A stretch of DNA of 64,000 nucleotides from Odontocerum albicorne (Eukaryota; Arthropoda; Insecta; Trichoptera; Odontoceridae): assembly GCA_949825065.1 (NCBI GenBank), contig OX463838.1, forward strand, positions 1,240,001 through 1,304,000, written 5' to 3'. The notes below the pieces were generated by a model. It saw nothing but the letters and a program-made list of their open reading frames with translations, made no database searches and had not been told where the DNA came from. The position numbers were made by a program, and so were the translations under genes. This document shows, in pieces, positions 39,901 through 54,900 of this stretch; within the stretch, counting starts at the first letter, position 1; every line of letters starts with the position of its first letter.

Positions 39901-42900
39901 CCGTCGTTCACTCTGCTAGTGTAGAAAATAAACTTAATTTCGGTAAAAAACGACAAGCAAGGGTTGCAGAATGGTCAAATAATAAACGGAAGAAACTGAG
40001 TAACAGCGGACATACCTATATAAGTAGAAAAGGCAAAGAAGTAACGAGTAAAAGAAGATCAGAAGAGGTTAGTGGAATAACGTGGCAACTAACGTACATG
40101 ATTGATTCTTCATATAAAAGTTGTAACTACACAACTTGTTTGTTTTATATAAGAGTTGTGGAATAACGTTATAACTGCATTCATAGACTACATTATTCCA
40201 CATGTTCATAGTGTTTTTTTGTTGTTTTGAATATAGTTTGGTAATTTTTTATTTTTAAATGAAATGTGTGTATGAAAATATATCTTTTGATTTAAAAAAA
40301 ACTATAAAAAAAGTGTTTTTCTTGAATACTGTTAAGTACAAGTTTTGTTAGTTACCACCTTATCGCGGCACCTATTCAATTATTATATATGGAAAAACTT
40401 GTGTGTTACAATAATTAATCTTTTTTTTTTAAAGGGAGAGGAGGGTCTAACATCAAGGTGTTACAAGAGAAGAGCGGTGCTCGTATCATATTCATCGATT
40501 CCGTTCCGGGGAAAACAGAGAGGAAGGGGCAAGGAGAGAGGGTCTGCCTGCTGCAGGGGCAGCTGGAGTGCATCCGCGTGGCTGAGATGCTTATCCAGGA
40601 GATCATCGCCGCACAGGTGCCGCCGCAAGAGACCGTCATCAACGTGCCCGCTTGGGCCGCAGGCAAGATTATTGGTAAATTAATCATCCATTTGTTTATT
40701 TCAATCCCGTATGCGTTCATTCAACCTGTATGACTAGTTTTATGAAAATTAGAAGCGCGAATAATAGAAGATTGTTTATGACGAGATGTACAATTATTGT
40801 AGAAGCGAAAAGAGTATAGTGATCTGTTTGTTCTGTGTTGCAAAGACCTTAAACGCTTAAAAGTGTTTGATCAAAAAGATCAAAAGTGACTTTGTGGTCT
40901 TAACCCTTCCCTTACGGTGATAAAATTGAAACGCACGCTCCGGTGTTGGGTAGTGAGTACGCGATCAAAAATTAACGATTTTAAATAGGAAAAATAAGAA
41001 CATTCATAGATAATCCCCTTAATTAATTATAATTGAAGTTAAAAATTATAATAATTGAGATTTATTTGCTGAAAACATTAAAAAACCATCTGGCAACGCT
41101 CACGGAACGGGCGTAGATCTAGTCTCGTTGCCAGCCCAACAGCTACTGCGGTGCGGCAGAGTTGGTGGCTAACCCGGGCGTGGCTTACACTTGCGAGGTT
41201 GAGACAATTGAGCTCCTCGCAATTCAGTGGAGTATGCAAGAGTGAGATGCGAATATAGTGTCGCGCTTCCCGCATACTCTTCACCTATCGTCAAGACCCA
41301 AGATCGAGGCACTCACAGCGTTTAAATGCGAATTTATTTCCGATATTCACGAAATACTTACGATGTAGTTGATAAATTCTGACACAGGGAAGGAAAGGTT
41401 AACCCTTCCTTCCCTGTGATGTGTAACTAGTACACATTCTAAAAACTATAATATCTCTATAAATATAATAAATACTGGGTTCAGATTTTAGGTATTCCTC
41501 CGTAATACATTTACGCATTGAATGAAAAAATAATGTTAATAATAATTAGCACTTATCGGCCACATCAGAGATATTTTGTAAAAATCAGGAATAAATTCAC
41601 CAATACAATCAAACATGTGCCAGTGTGTGACGTAGGTATATTCATTCTAAAAAACAGCTATGGGTGAGGAAACGATGCTGTTCACGCCTCACTCTACTTC
41701 GGTATATGGGAACGCAAGAAATAGAATCTCAGTTCGCTCGCTTCATTACCTTGCGGGCTTTCGTTTGAGGTGGTCTCTTCGCCCGTTTTGTGAATATTGG
41801 CCGATGTTTTTTTTGTTTTCGGCAATTAAATTTCAATTATTATCACTCTTGACTTCAAATTTAATAAGTTTAAGCGATTGGCTATGAATATTCTTATTTT
41901 TCCAATTTTAAATAGTTCATTTTTACATGTGTATTGAATACACGGCACCGGAATGCATGGATTTTTTTAGCACAGGAAGGGAAAGGTTAAAGGCACACAA
42001 GTATTAAAAATTATACTGTAAAATCTTGGCCTAAAAATGTCAAACGTGACTCTTATGTATGAATTGTACCGATAATTGGCAGTGAAGGATGTGTGTCAAG
42101 ACAGCACGACAAGGAAATAGCAGAGTGGTGTGTATGCATAATACGAGGCGTATCCAGAAAGTAAGTGTACTGAGGCTCTCACGAACGGATGGATTTTATT
42201 TTCGACATGTTGGGTACACTTCCTTGTAGCCTGACCCTTCCTCTCCGCAACGAGACCGGTTCGAGGTCAGTACATTGAGAAGTGTCGACGCGACAACACG
42301 TTTCGTGAAAAATGTCAACCCAATCTCCCGCCAAGTGCGAAATTTTGTAAAAAGGCAAGAGTTTTTGAGGCGCTGCAAACTCCATGGAGATGAATTTCTC
42401 CGCTCCATCGTTACTGGAGATGAAACTTGGGTTGCACTTTACATGCCTGAAACCAAAAGGCAGTCTCAACAGTGGCATCACACCTCTTCACCCTCCGCCA
42501 AAAAGTTCAAAACCACAATTTCAGCCAAGAAAATCATGGCATCCGTGTTTTGGGACTGTCAAGGCATAATTTTAATTGAATATATGCCTCAAGGGGAGAC
42601 CATCAACTCTGCAAGATACTGTGAGACCCTAAAAAAATTGCGGAGGGCGATTCAGAACAAGAGGAGAGGCATGCTGACAAAGGGAGTCTGCCTGCTGCAC
42701 GACAATGCCAGACCACACACGGCCAACGCCACGAAGGAACTGCTCGCCTCGTTTAAATGGGATGTCCTGAACCATCCCGCGCATTCACCTGACCTAGCTT
42801 CTTCAGATTACTATCTCTTTACCTCCCTGAAGCTGCACATGGGTGGAAAAAGGTTTTCAACCGACGAGGAGGTAAAAGAGGAGGTGGAGAAGTGGACGGA

Positions 42901-45900
42901 TGGGTTGGCGGGAATCTACTTCGAGGAAGGCATCACAAAGTTGATACCCCGCTTCACCACCTGCATTGAGAGGAATGGCGACTATGTTGAAAAATAGCTT
43001 ACATATGTACTACGGTAACCACGAATTTTTTTTGTTTAAATAAAAAAAATTGTTACCTACAAAAATTCAGTACACTTACTTTCTGGATATGCCTCGTATG
43101 TTAAATTAATGTACTCGTATTGTGGAAACATCAACTTTGTAGAGTTATTCAAGTTTATTATAAAACACTTCTAATTAAAATTTTTGATTTATATGTTAAA
43201 GAATATCATTTTACGGAAGAATTGTCATGGCAACATTCAACGATGTCCAAACAAAATTAATAATCTTTAGGTTTTACAAATTGTTTACTTCCCCTGAAGA
43301 TGAAGACGTTAGTTGGTTCTCGAAATATACAACAAAATTAATTTTTTATAAAATATAATTTGTGATATTATTATTATATTGGGTGTTAACATAAGTTGTG
43401 TCCGTTTTTTTCCAATTTGAAAATGAGCACCAAAAGTAAAACAAAATGGTAAAGGTTATACGACATTCGAAAGAAAATTTTCTGCTCTACAAGATATTGT
43501 GTTTGCTTTTACGTTACATATATTATTTTATTTGATTACAAGCCTTCAAATTGGAACGTTAAGTAGACGAAAGTGAGCATTTTCGACACCTCCTGCTAAT
43601 AAGTCTCGGGACTAACTACTAAAACAACATTTGTTCGCCAAAATTCTTCTTTATTCATTAACATAGTCTCCTTCAAGACCGATACATTCATTCCAACGCT
43701 TTCCTTACTTTTCTATGCCAGCCGTGTAGAACGATTTATCTTTGGTTTTAAAATAGGCGTTAGTTTCGGTTATCACTTCTTCATTGGAGCCAAATCTCTT
43801 TCCCTGGAGCATCTTTTTGAGGTCTGCGAACAGCCAATAGTCGCTGAGGGCCAAATCTGGAGAATACGGTGGGTGCGGAAGCAATTCGAAGTTCAACTCA
43901 TGCAATTTGGCCATCGTTACCAGCGCTCTGAATCATCGATGCATTGTTGTTTCTGTTCCATTGTGAGCAAACGCGGCACACATTTCAAAAAAAACCTTTT
44001 TCATGACCAAATGTTCATGCAAAATAGTGTAAACACTACCAAATGATATCTTCAGGATGTCAGCTATCTCACACAACTTTACTTTGCGATTTTCCATCAC
44101 GATTTTGAGTTTTTTTTTTTATGTTTTCTGGTGTAACACCCTCATTTGGACTGACAGAGCGTTCTGCATCATTTGTGTCTCTACGACCGCGTTTGAAATC
44201 AGCATACCACCGACAAATGGTTGTTTTAGACGGAGCAGAGCCCGGATAACACTTTTCAAGCCATCGCTGAGTTTGAACGGTATTTTTTCCCATTAAAAAG
44301 CAATGTTTTATCAACAAACGAAATTCTTTTTTTTTAATTTGTTTTGAAAATAGCAAAAGTAGTGTCACTAAAACCACTGTAACTCAGTGACACAATGTCG
44401 AAATGTCATGAAAGTTTGACACGTAACTTCTAAAGGCTGGTGCTAACTGAGAATGGTATGGATTTGTTATTAGAGGCGCCATCTGTTGGTTAGTCCCGGG
44501 ACTTATTGATCGATGTGTTACGAAGTTTACTCTAAAATCGGGTTTTACTCAAATTTCACTAAAATCCAAATTACTTGAGAACCACTGAATATCGCGGAAC
44601 ATACATGGGGGGGTTAAATTGATAAGTATTGAGGTCCCCCATCACCCTGCTTCCGATGATCGTCACCGGGTGTTACACCCTGTATATGCTTACATTTTAT
44701 ATTGTACAGAGAACATCTCGAGTTCTAGTCACAATATTTAAAAAAACCATAAATGTGCTCAGTGATGAAAATTCTTTATGTTTTAAAGTGGATAATTGTA
44801 ATTTTTGTTTTGTTAAACCTGAACTTAATATTTTGATACAGTGGCTCACCTACGAGTACAAAGTTACATAATAATTTGATCTTTTGATAAAATTAACTGC
44901 CTTTAGTTCTCCTCCGTAATGAAGGTATTGGTTTCATTATAGGAAATAATGAAGATTTGATCTCTCTGCCTGTCCCGGTAGCAACATGGCGTAACGGTGG
45001 TGAAGATTCTTTATTTTTGTGCATCCCGACTTGAAACCTTGTTGTAACAAACCCTTTGTAATGTTGGATTGTATTTGAAAGGTGCAAGTCAAATAGATGG
45101 AAGTTGAAGGTTATGGTAATTGAAAAAGTGTTAGAAGTGTCTGTGAAATAAAAGGGAAGAATGAAACAGTGAAGGAAGTCGAGAACTTGTCTATCTTGGA
45201 AGAATGTTCGCATTGGAAAGCCGCGTGACATTTGATATTGAAAGAGTTGACAAAATACTGAGTGGTGAGCTATACAATGTGTATGGAAAACAATTATAAT
45301 ATGGTGAGGACATTAGGGAAGAAAGAAGATGGTGCGTTAAAAGTGATGAGGGAACATTGATATGGTTTGGAACATATAGAAAGAATTGTATTGTATTAGA
45401 CTTCCATTGTATTAAGTTCAACCTGGTGGATTTATTGGCATATGGCAATAAACCAACCAGAAAGATGTCAATGAAGCTAAAGGGTCTTTCAAATTAAGCG
45501 GTTTTTTTAATTCTTGGATTAAACACAGATGGCGTCGCGAACTTGTCTGGGTCTTGTGATATTTGAAAAGTGTAATGTATGACATTTATAAAAATGGAGT
45601 CGTATACAATACAACAACGCGTTCGAATTGTTTAATTATTTTATGTATTGTAATCTCCGAAAACGGTGATGTTAACTGGCCACCAAAATCATGTGATCTG
45701 ACACCGTTGGACTATTTTCTCTGAGGTCACATGAAAAGTCAGATCTATAAGAATGACCTCTAAGCAAATCTTGGGCTGAAGGACGAAATTATTCGCGTTA
45801 TCGGTGAGTTAGAACCGCAATTATGCCAAAATGTCATCGAAGATTTTGACAAAAGAGTGGACATCTGTGGAGATGCAAGAGGTGGACATTTGTCGAATAT

Positions 45901-48900
45901 TGTTTTTTTTTTTTGTGTTTAAATGTCGTACATTATACTTCAATGACCAATAAAAAGTTTTTTTGAAATCAAAGCAAATTTTTTTTTTATTCAAGAATTT
46001 AAAAAAAATTTATTGAAAAAAACGCTCAATTTGAGAGACCCTTTTCAAGTGACAGTCAAACTGGAACCTTTTTTAAAATAAATTGGGTTCCAACGAGAAT
46101 CGAACCTAACCTCTAGATCGAAAGACAGGCGTCTTAACAACTAGGGCACGAAAGTTGAATAACGAATGGTTTTATTTTTATTGTTAAGGCGTTAACACTT
46201 TGGATGTTTGAAGATATTGTAATTAATTTACTAAAACACTATTTTTCCATTAGATAATGGTTCTTTAGTAGAAACAGGTGTTTTGTTAATTAATTCGAAT
46301 GAATTATTTATGAAAAAATCAATCATATCCTGAAAGACTGAAGTGTGAAAAGTTTTGAAAATAGGTGACGATGGACATGGTGTGTTGGCGAAGCAGATGT
46401 GGTTCAGGATAAAATGAAACAGAGATATGTTCTACCTGTCTACTCCAACTGGCACATGGCATGATGTTGTGATTTAATATGTGTAAAAAAGGTTTAATGT
46501 CGCTAAGTGTAGAAAGTTGTTGAAATTCACATTTCATTGAATTTTTGAAAGAAATAAATTTACAAAAGTCAGAGAAATCATTGAGTTTTATGAAAACGTG
46601 TCTGGATGTAGAAGAAGCGAATGATAAGGATGTGTGTCGAGATATGGAAAAGGTGTCTGGATGTAGAAGAAGCAAATGATAAGGATGTGTGTCGAGATAT
46701 GGAAAAGGTGTCTGGATGTAGAAGAAGCGAATGATAAGGATGTGTGTCGAGATATGGAAAAGGTGTCTGGATGTAGAAGAAGCGAATGATAAGGATGTGT
46801 GTCGAGATATGGAAAAGGTGTCTGGATGTAGAAGAAGCGAATGATAAGGATGTGTGTCGAGATATGGAAAAGGTGTCTGGATGTAGAAGAAGCGAATGAT
46901 AAGGATGTGTGTCGAGATATGGAAAAGGTGTCTGGATGTAGAAGAAGCGAATGATAAGGATGTGTGTCGAAATATGGAAAAGGTGTCTGGATGTAGAAGA
47001 AGCGAAGGATAAAGATGTGTGTCGAGATATGGAAAAGGTGTCTGGATGTAGAAGAAGCGAAGGATAAAGATGTGTGTCGAGATATGGAAAAGGTGTCTGG
47101 ATGTAGAAGAAGCGAAGGATAAAGATGTGTGTCGAGATATGGAAAAGGTGTCTGGATGTATAAGAAGCGAAGGATAAAGATGTGTGTCGAGATATGGAAA
47201 AGGTGTCTGGATGTAGAAGAAGCGAAGGATAAAGATGTGTGTCGAGATATGGAAAAGGCTGCTCTGCCTGCCTTTTCTGATGGGAATGACATGTTGGTTT
47301 ATATGCAACATTTTATTGAATTGAAAGATTTGACACTCTATTCGACAGTGTATATATACTCGTATGTAATGAAAAAAAAAATTATTAGGTCTCGGCCACA
47401 CAGGTAGGAGCCTCGCTTGGTGCTTAGAGCTACGCTGCGATCTAGGTGACATATCCTAGCGAACCAACGCACCCCATACTATCGCAATGGCCACACTGCA
47501 CGCTTCGCGCCACGCTACGTGACTATTATAGTCACCTAGTAGCGCATAGCTCTAAGCACCAAGCGAGGCTCCTACCTGTGTGGCCGAGGCCTTATCTGAA
47601 CAACCCACATTTCCTCCATTGTTTTTTTATCATATATTACATGTATAATTTCGTAGTATTTATTCATTGGTTTTTTTTTGCTTGTGCAATCTTTTTTTTG
47701 TGATTAATATTTTAACATTGTTAATAGTGTCTAGAAGTCATATGCAATTCAGTATTTGATGACCTGCATTGAGATGTCTGTGTGGCAGATGACGTAGGTG
47801 GCCTAATTGATAAGATACTTGACTTATATCTGGGGATTTCGGGTTTGATTCCCAAAAAGGGTCCCAGTCATATAATAAAGATCAATACTTAGACGTGCCG
47901 AGTATGTGTGCGAGTGATGTTGCTAACATGTGCAATGACGAACTGCAAGTTCCGTACCTACTCCAGTGGATCTAAGCCCGAAGGCTCGATTACTGTTGCA
48001 ATATTCACTCACTATACTAAAGAAAATGTAGCATGGTCCCTGTGATGTTTCACAAATTTGCCCCAATACAACTTTAATATAAGCCTCGATTCTAATAAAT
48101 GGCAAGTTATTTAGGTAAATACATTACATAAAACTAACAATAATGACAAATTAATACATCTTGTTACAAATTAGCAAAAATGTGTCAGTTTGTTAAAATC
48201 AAATAATATTTGGCGACGTTCGTCAAAAGTCATTACGTTAGTCCGCATTGGCTAGGGATGAGGTATACGATAATTGGATTTTCGATTTTTTTATACCTAA
48301 AATTAAATGTTCATAATAAGTATTAATTCATAGTGGATCTTGGCCTATTTAAAGATAGATACAAATCATACAATACATTAGAAAGTCAGTATAATAAAAA
48401 TCACGAATCAAAACGTCAGTTTAGAGAAAAACAATTTTTATTTATGAAAAAACTATTCAATTTGTAAAAAAAAAAATTTACCCCATCCCTTTGATGCATA
48501 ACATTTCAAACGTCACAGGGACCATGCTACATTTTCTTGAGTATAGGCGGTGATGTAAACATTAGGGGTACCCAGAATTTATGTAATTTTCTCAATTTCC
48601 ATTAGTTTTCTTTTTATACAATTTCTCTGGTTTGGAATCGAAATAATCAGAAAGTGACGGTTTTACCTGTTCTGCTGAATGAATTTCTTTTCCTTCAAAA
48701 AATGTTCCACCGACAGAAACAAATGGTAGTCAGAAGAGGCCAGTGAATTGTTATAAAACTTCCCAGCCAAGGTTACTGACTTTTTTCCCAAGTCAATTAA
48801 CTTCTAAATGAGTACGGCCGTACAGCGAGCGAATTTTTACCTCAAGAGAATATAGACGTACAGCGTACGTCCAATGTTTTTATTCCCGAATACATGAATT

Positions 48901-51900
48901 TATCCATAAAACAGACATGGCTCAAATGTTTTTATCTATTCAATTACTTTGTATATGGCGGCCGCAATTACGTTATTTATATTAAGAGACATATCCAGAA
49001 AGTAAGTGTACTGAATTTTTTTACGTTACAATTTTTTTTTATTTAAACAAAAAAATTACGTCGTTACCGTAGTACATTTGTAAGCTATTTTTCGACATAG
49101 TCGCCATTCCTCTCAATGCAGGTGGTGAAGCGGGGTATCAACTTTTTGATGCCTTCCTCGAAGTAGTTTCCCGCCAACCCCTCCGTCCACTTCTCCACCT
49201 CCTCCTTTACCTCCTCGTCGGTTGAAAACCTTTTTCCACCCATGCGCAGCTTCAGGGAGGTAAAGAGATAGTAATCTGAAGGTGCTAGGTCAGGGTAATG
49301 CGCGGGATGGTTCAGGACATCACATTTAAACGAGGCGAGCAGTTCCTTCGTGGCGTTGGCCGTGTGTGGTCTGGCATTGTCGTGCAGCAGGCAGACTCCC
49401 TTTGTCAGCATGCCTCTCCTCTTGTTCTGAATCGCCCTCCGTAATTTTTTAAGGGTCTCACAGTATCTTGCAGAGTTGATAGTCTCCCCTTGAGGCATAT
49501 ATTCAATTAAAATTATGCCTTGACAGTCCCAAAACACGGATGCCATGATTTTCTTGGCTGAAATTGTGGTTTTGAACTATTTGGCGGAGGGTGAAGAGGT
49601 GTGACGCCACTGTTGAGACTGCCTTTTGGTTTCAGGCGTGTAGTGTGCAACCCAAGTTTCATCTCCAGTAACGATGGAGGGGAGAAATTCATCTCCATGG
49701 AGTTTGCAGCGCCTCAAAAACTCTTGCCCGGCATTATTTATTTCGCACTTGGCGGGAGATTGGATTGACATTTTTCACGAAACGTGTTGTCGCGTCGACA
49801 CTTCTCAACGTACTGACCTCGAACCGGTCTCGTTGCGGAGGGGTAGGGTCAGGCTACACGGAAGTGTAGCCAACATGTCAAAAATAAAATCCATCCGGTC
49901 GTGAGAGCCTCACTACACTTACTTTCTGGATGCGCCTAGTACTTAAAAATAAATTATTTTACTTACAAAATCTCACTTGCTTAGAGGTTAAACAGTGTGT
50001 CAGCGAGTGTTGTAGTGCTGGAGAATATTTCTCTGTGGGATTACCCATGTGAGACCCAAATACCTTTCCAAATCTCTCCAATTTTTTTTTTCATGTTTCT
50101 GGATATTAGACCAGGAAATACCGACTTTGTTTGATAATTCCTCGATGGTTATCATCGGACCTGCTTCGATTTCAGCTCGTAAGACTGTTTCATCCACCAT
50201 GCTGCGCCGTCCACTGAGAGGTTAATCATTCAGATCAATATAAGCAGATTTAAATTATTAGCATTTTCTAACATCCAGTCTTCTTCTTGTCGTGCCCCAT
50301 CAGGTCCCCCTGACGTTGGCAATCACTCTGGCAAAGGCTTCTCTATCTTGCGCAACCCGGAACATGTCGTCCACACGCCTCATCCCCGTCCAGTCTCTTA
50401 TATTGCGCAGCCAAGATGTTTGCCTTCTACCAAGACCACGCTACCCCTCGATCTTGCCCATCAGTATCAACTGGAGGATTTCGTACTCATCTCCACGTAA
50501 AATGTGACCCTGTTAGGATATCTTGCGGACCTTAATATCTGTCAGCAGCTGTCTACGGCAATTAGCTCTCCTCAACACCTCCGAATTGGTGATCATATCA
50601 GTCCACGGTATACGAAGCATTCTCCTGTGCAACTACATCTCGAACGCTTCCAACCGATTCATAGTATGAACCTTCAGCGTCAATGTTTCCGAGGCATACA
50701 ACAGAACAGACCAAACGTAGCACTTCAACATTCTCTGCCTTAGTTTCAGATTCAATTTATCATTGCAGAATATTCATATGTCGCCATAACATCCAGTAAG
50801 TCGCCATAAAAATGACAGCTGTTGCATTCCTTTTCATGTTTAACTCGTACAATATGCAGCTCCGTAAATGTTCTTCCAAAGGACTAGTCTTCCATTATTC
50901 CCAGATCAAGTAAAAGAGATTTTTTTTCTACATAAAACAACGATCAAATAGTTCCACAAGACAAAAACTCTAATACACGTGTTTACTGCTCAAAAGTTCG
51001 AAAATAATACTTGAATTTGATAGATAACTGTTCTACTCCACTCTTCAGGAATTTCCTCTTTCTGCCGTATCGATAACATGAGTTTGAGAATTTTGGTTGT
51101 AGCGCTTCTTCCCAGTGTCATGTCAGGTCCCTCCAACGTTGAGTATCACCTGAGAGTAGACATCTTTGTCCCCGGCAGCCCAAAAAAGATCTCCAACGCC
51201 CCTGATGCCAGTCCAATCACGTATATTGTGGAGCCAGGAGATTTGCCTCCTGCCAACACATCTTCGGCCTTCTATTTTGCCTTGGATGATCGCTCCTTTA
51301 AGTACATACTTTGCTCCTTTAAGTACATGACCCAAGTAGGACACCTTTCGGATTTTAATATTAGTCAGCAACTCTATCAACTTTGGCTCTTTGAAGAACC
51401 CTTGTGTTGCTGACTATATCCGTCCAGGGTATCCATAGCATTCTCCGGTGCATCCACATTTCGAATGCTTCCAGTCTGTTCATACTACCAACTTTGAGGG
51501 TCCATGATTTTACTCCATGCAATAACACTGACCAAACGTAGCATTTGACTAACCGTTGTCAAAGTTTCAAGTTTAGATTATCATCGCGGAATACGCTTCT
51601 CATTTTATTCAAAGCCGCACGAGATGATTCAATTCTGGACTTGACTTCGGTTTCGTTGTAGCGCTACCCTTCCGTATTTAATTAGATCTGGGAGAAGTCT
51701 TATCAAAACTTGCCGCCTTATAACTTGAAAAGTGTTTTTTTCCATCCAATGTCTAATTGAGAGCAATTGAAATGTGGTGTTTGCCCTTTTCTGTGATCAC
51801 ATTGATATTCCCCTGTGATCACATTGGTATTCCCTTTTCTGTAATCACATTGATATTCCCCTGTGATCACATTGATATTCCCTTTTCTGTGATCACATTG

Positions 51901-54900
51901 ATATTCCCATGTGTTCGTAAAGTTAAATACTAAGTGGTCACTTCCCTAAAATGTCTCTTGGGTAATAAATAGAATGTAGAAATGAAAGTAAAGGTATATA
52001 ATTCAATTCTCCAATTAACAGTTTAGATAACATTAACAATTTTCAATTGTTAAAATTTGTGCTTGATTCAGTATAAATTATGATTTCAGGACGTGGAGGA
52101 GAAACTATCCGAGATATCTGCCTGACGAGTGGTGCAAAAGTGAAGTTGGAAGACTGTGAAGGTGACTTACTGGCTCCCACCCAAAAGAAAGTCACCATCT
52201 CCGGTTCTCCTGAACAGATCACCGTGGCACAGAACATTATAGAGAAATATGTAAGTTTGAACCCTTCTACGAGGCGTATCCAGAAAGTAAGTGTACTGAG
52301 GCTCTCACGTCCGGATGGATTTTATTTTCGACATGTTGGCTACACTTCCGTGTAGCCTGACCATTCCCCTCCGCAACGAGACCGGTTCGAGGTCAGTACG
52401 TTGAGAAGTGTCGAAAAAATGTAAGTCCAACCTCCCGCCAAGTGCGAAATACGCGGCGTCATCCGTTATCTCGTTTGGAAGGGAAACCTCCGGTTGAGGT
52501 TTATAATGAGGTGAAAACTGCATATGGTGATAAAGCTATGAATCGTACGAGTGTGTACAAGTGGTGTCGCGAGTTTAAAAACGGTCGTACGTCTGTGCAT
52601 GATGATCAGAGGAGCGGAAGACCTTCAATTGTGACTGACGAAATTGTTTTGGAACTGTCAAGGCATAATTTTAATTGAATATATGCCTCAAGGGGAGACC
52701 ATCAACTCTGCAAGATACTGTGAGACCCTAAACAAATGCGGAGGGCGATTCAGAACAAGAGGAGAGGCATGCTGACAAAGGGAGTCTGCCTGCTGCACGA
52801 CAATGCCAGACCGCACACGGCCAACGCCACGAAGGAACTGCTCGCCTCGTTTAAATGGGATGTCCTGAACCATCCCGCGCATTCCCCTGACCTAGCACCT
52901 TCAGATTACTATCTCTTTACCTCCCTGAAGCTGCACATGGGTGGAAAAAGGTTTTCAACCGACGAGGAGGTAAAGGAGGAGGTGGAGAAGGGGACGGAGG
53001 GGTTGGCGGGAAACTACTTCGAGGAAGGCATCAAAAAGTTGATACCCCGCTTCACCACCTGCATTGAGAGGAATGGCGACTATGTCGAAAAATAGCTTAC
53101 ATATGTACTACGGTAACCACGTAATTTTTTTGTTTAAATAAAAAAAATTGTAACCTACAAAAATTCAGTACACTTACTTTCTGGACTTACCTAGTATATC
53201 GACATTTTGATTTTAAAGGTTCGTTATTTTATGCTGCCCTTTTTACTTAGGCCTCGGCCACACAGGTAGGAGCCTCGCTTAATGCTTAGAGCTACGCTGC
53301 AAGTTAGGCGACATATCCTAGCGAACCAACGCAACGCATACTATCGTAATGGCCACACTGCACGCTTCGCGCCACATTGCATGAAGATTAGTCATCGCGT
53401 GAATCTCCTAGAGAACAGACGTGTTGGTTAATTTTATTTTGTCATAGTGATTTTACAAGATGGCGGAATTTTTAATGACAGCTGTGTATAAAAGGGAGCC
53501 TTTGTGGAACCCATCGAGCAAATTATACAAGAATGTACCTGTAATAAAATCACTTTGGAATGAAGTAAATAAAGATGGTAAATTGTAATGAAATTGGGTA
53601 GTTTTGAGAGTGGCATCGTTTGTTAACTCAACCGCTCCTGTCAAATGAATTTGTGAGTAGCACTTTGGTGTGGCCATGGATGAAGTCACCTAGTGTATGA
53701 GTCACGTAAAATCTAGCTTAGCATCTAGCGAAGCACTTTGGTGTGGCCTCGGTCTTAGATAAATATATTCCCTGTGGTGTCGTATGGCAAGGAGAATATT
53801 ATCTCTATATTTTTCAGGTAGTCTGGAAGAGCCAAATACTTGCAAATAAGACTCCATGACGACCTGTATCTAGGGTTTTGTCAAGGACTCTGGACCTTTG
53901 AGTCAATTCACAAACATCCTTAAAATAATTGCCGTAGATCGCCTCGGAGATGGTAAGGCTTCAAAGGTCGTGATGTGCCAGGCTATGGATAGAGGTGTTT
54001 TATGACATCACTGTGTTCCTGATAGAATGTATAGGGCAGGAGTGGGGAACTTAATTAATTTTCCAATATGTTTGCTTTGGTTTCAGGTGAATATGGAGCG
54101 TAAACGCAGAGACGAGGAAAGCATCCGTCGAGAACCGCGCGGCCACTATGCAGACAGCAGAAAGCAAGAGAGCCAGGACAAGGAGAAGGTGGCCAGTGGC
54201 GGTGCAGAGGACATTGGGAGCGGTAGCACCTTGCTGGAGGTGTTCGTTTCGGCTGTGTCCTCTCCCTCGCGCTTCTGGCTACAGATGGTGGGCCCGCAGG
54301 TACAACAGCTGGACCGCTTAGTGGATGATATGACCCTGTACTACTCTAGCAGTCAAAACCGGGAACTACACAAGGTTTGTATTGTAATGCCTTATTATAT
54401 TTCATAAATATTGTTAATCCACATTTAAAAAGTCAACACTGGCTCAATTGTCGTAAACAGATTGATTTTAAACTTTGTCTTTTTGTGTTCAAGTCCCTTA
54501 ATTGGATGTCTCCATTGTATCTTTCCAATCTGTGTCTGAGAGATGTTCCTTCGGAGAGAAGTAGAACTTGTGGTTTATTTCTTCTTCATCTGATAAATTG
54601 ATTGTTCCAAATCGATCTAACAGGGCAGGGTATTATGAAAGACGTTTTGCCATTGCTGGTCCTGTGACATGGAATGGTCTACCTCTAAGTTAGAGATATG
54701 GGTGGTGTGTGCAGCTTTAGAAAGCACTTGAAGACAATCCTTTTAGGGAAATCTTATCAAAATTTATGATGGTATATGAAGCTACACACATATGTGTATA
54801 CTATACTACACCTAAAGCTGAATATGTTACTATCGCATATCGAAAGATCTACAAAGGTTTCTTTAAAGTTTGTCTCCCCTTAACCTGTTCACCGCGTTAA

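Noticed and set aside
46085..46152. Functional tRNA gene
   Set aside because: Boxes A and B are visible, but the acceptor and anticodon stems do not pair and the length is short.
46319..47452. 377-aa open frame on the minus strand
   Set aside because: It is produced by the 12-unit 55-bp minisatellite; the residues repeat every 55 positions and resemble no protein.
51078..51413. 111-aa plus-strand frame
   Set aside because: Antisense shadow of the RTE-like LINE C-terminus on minus.
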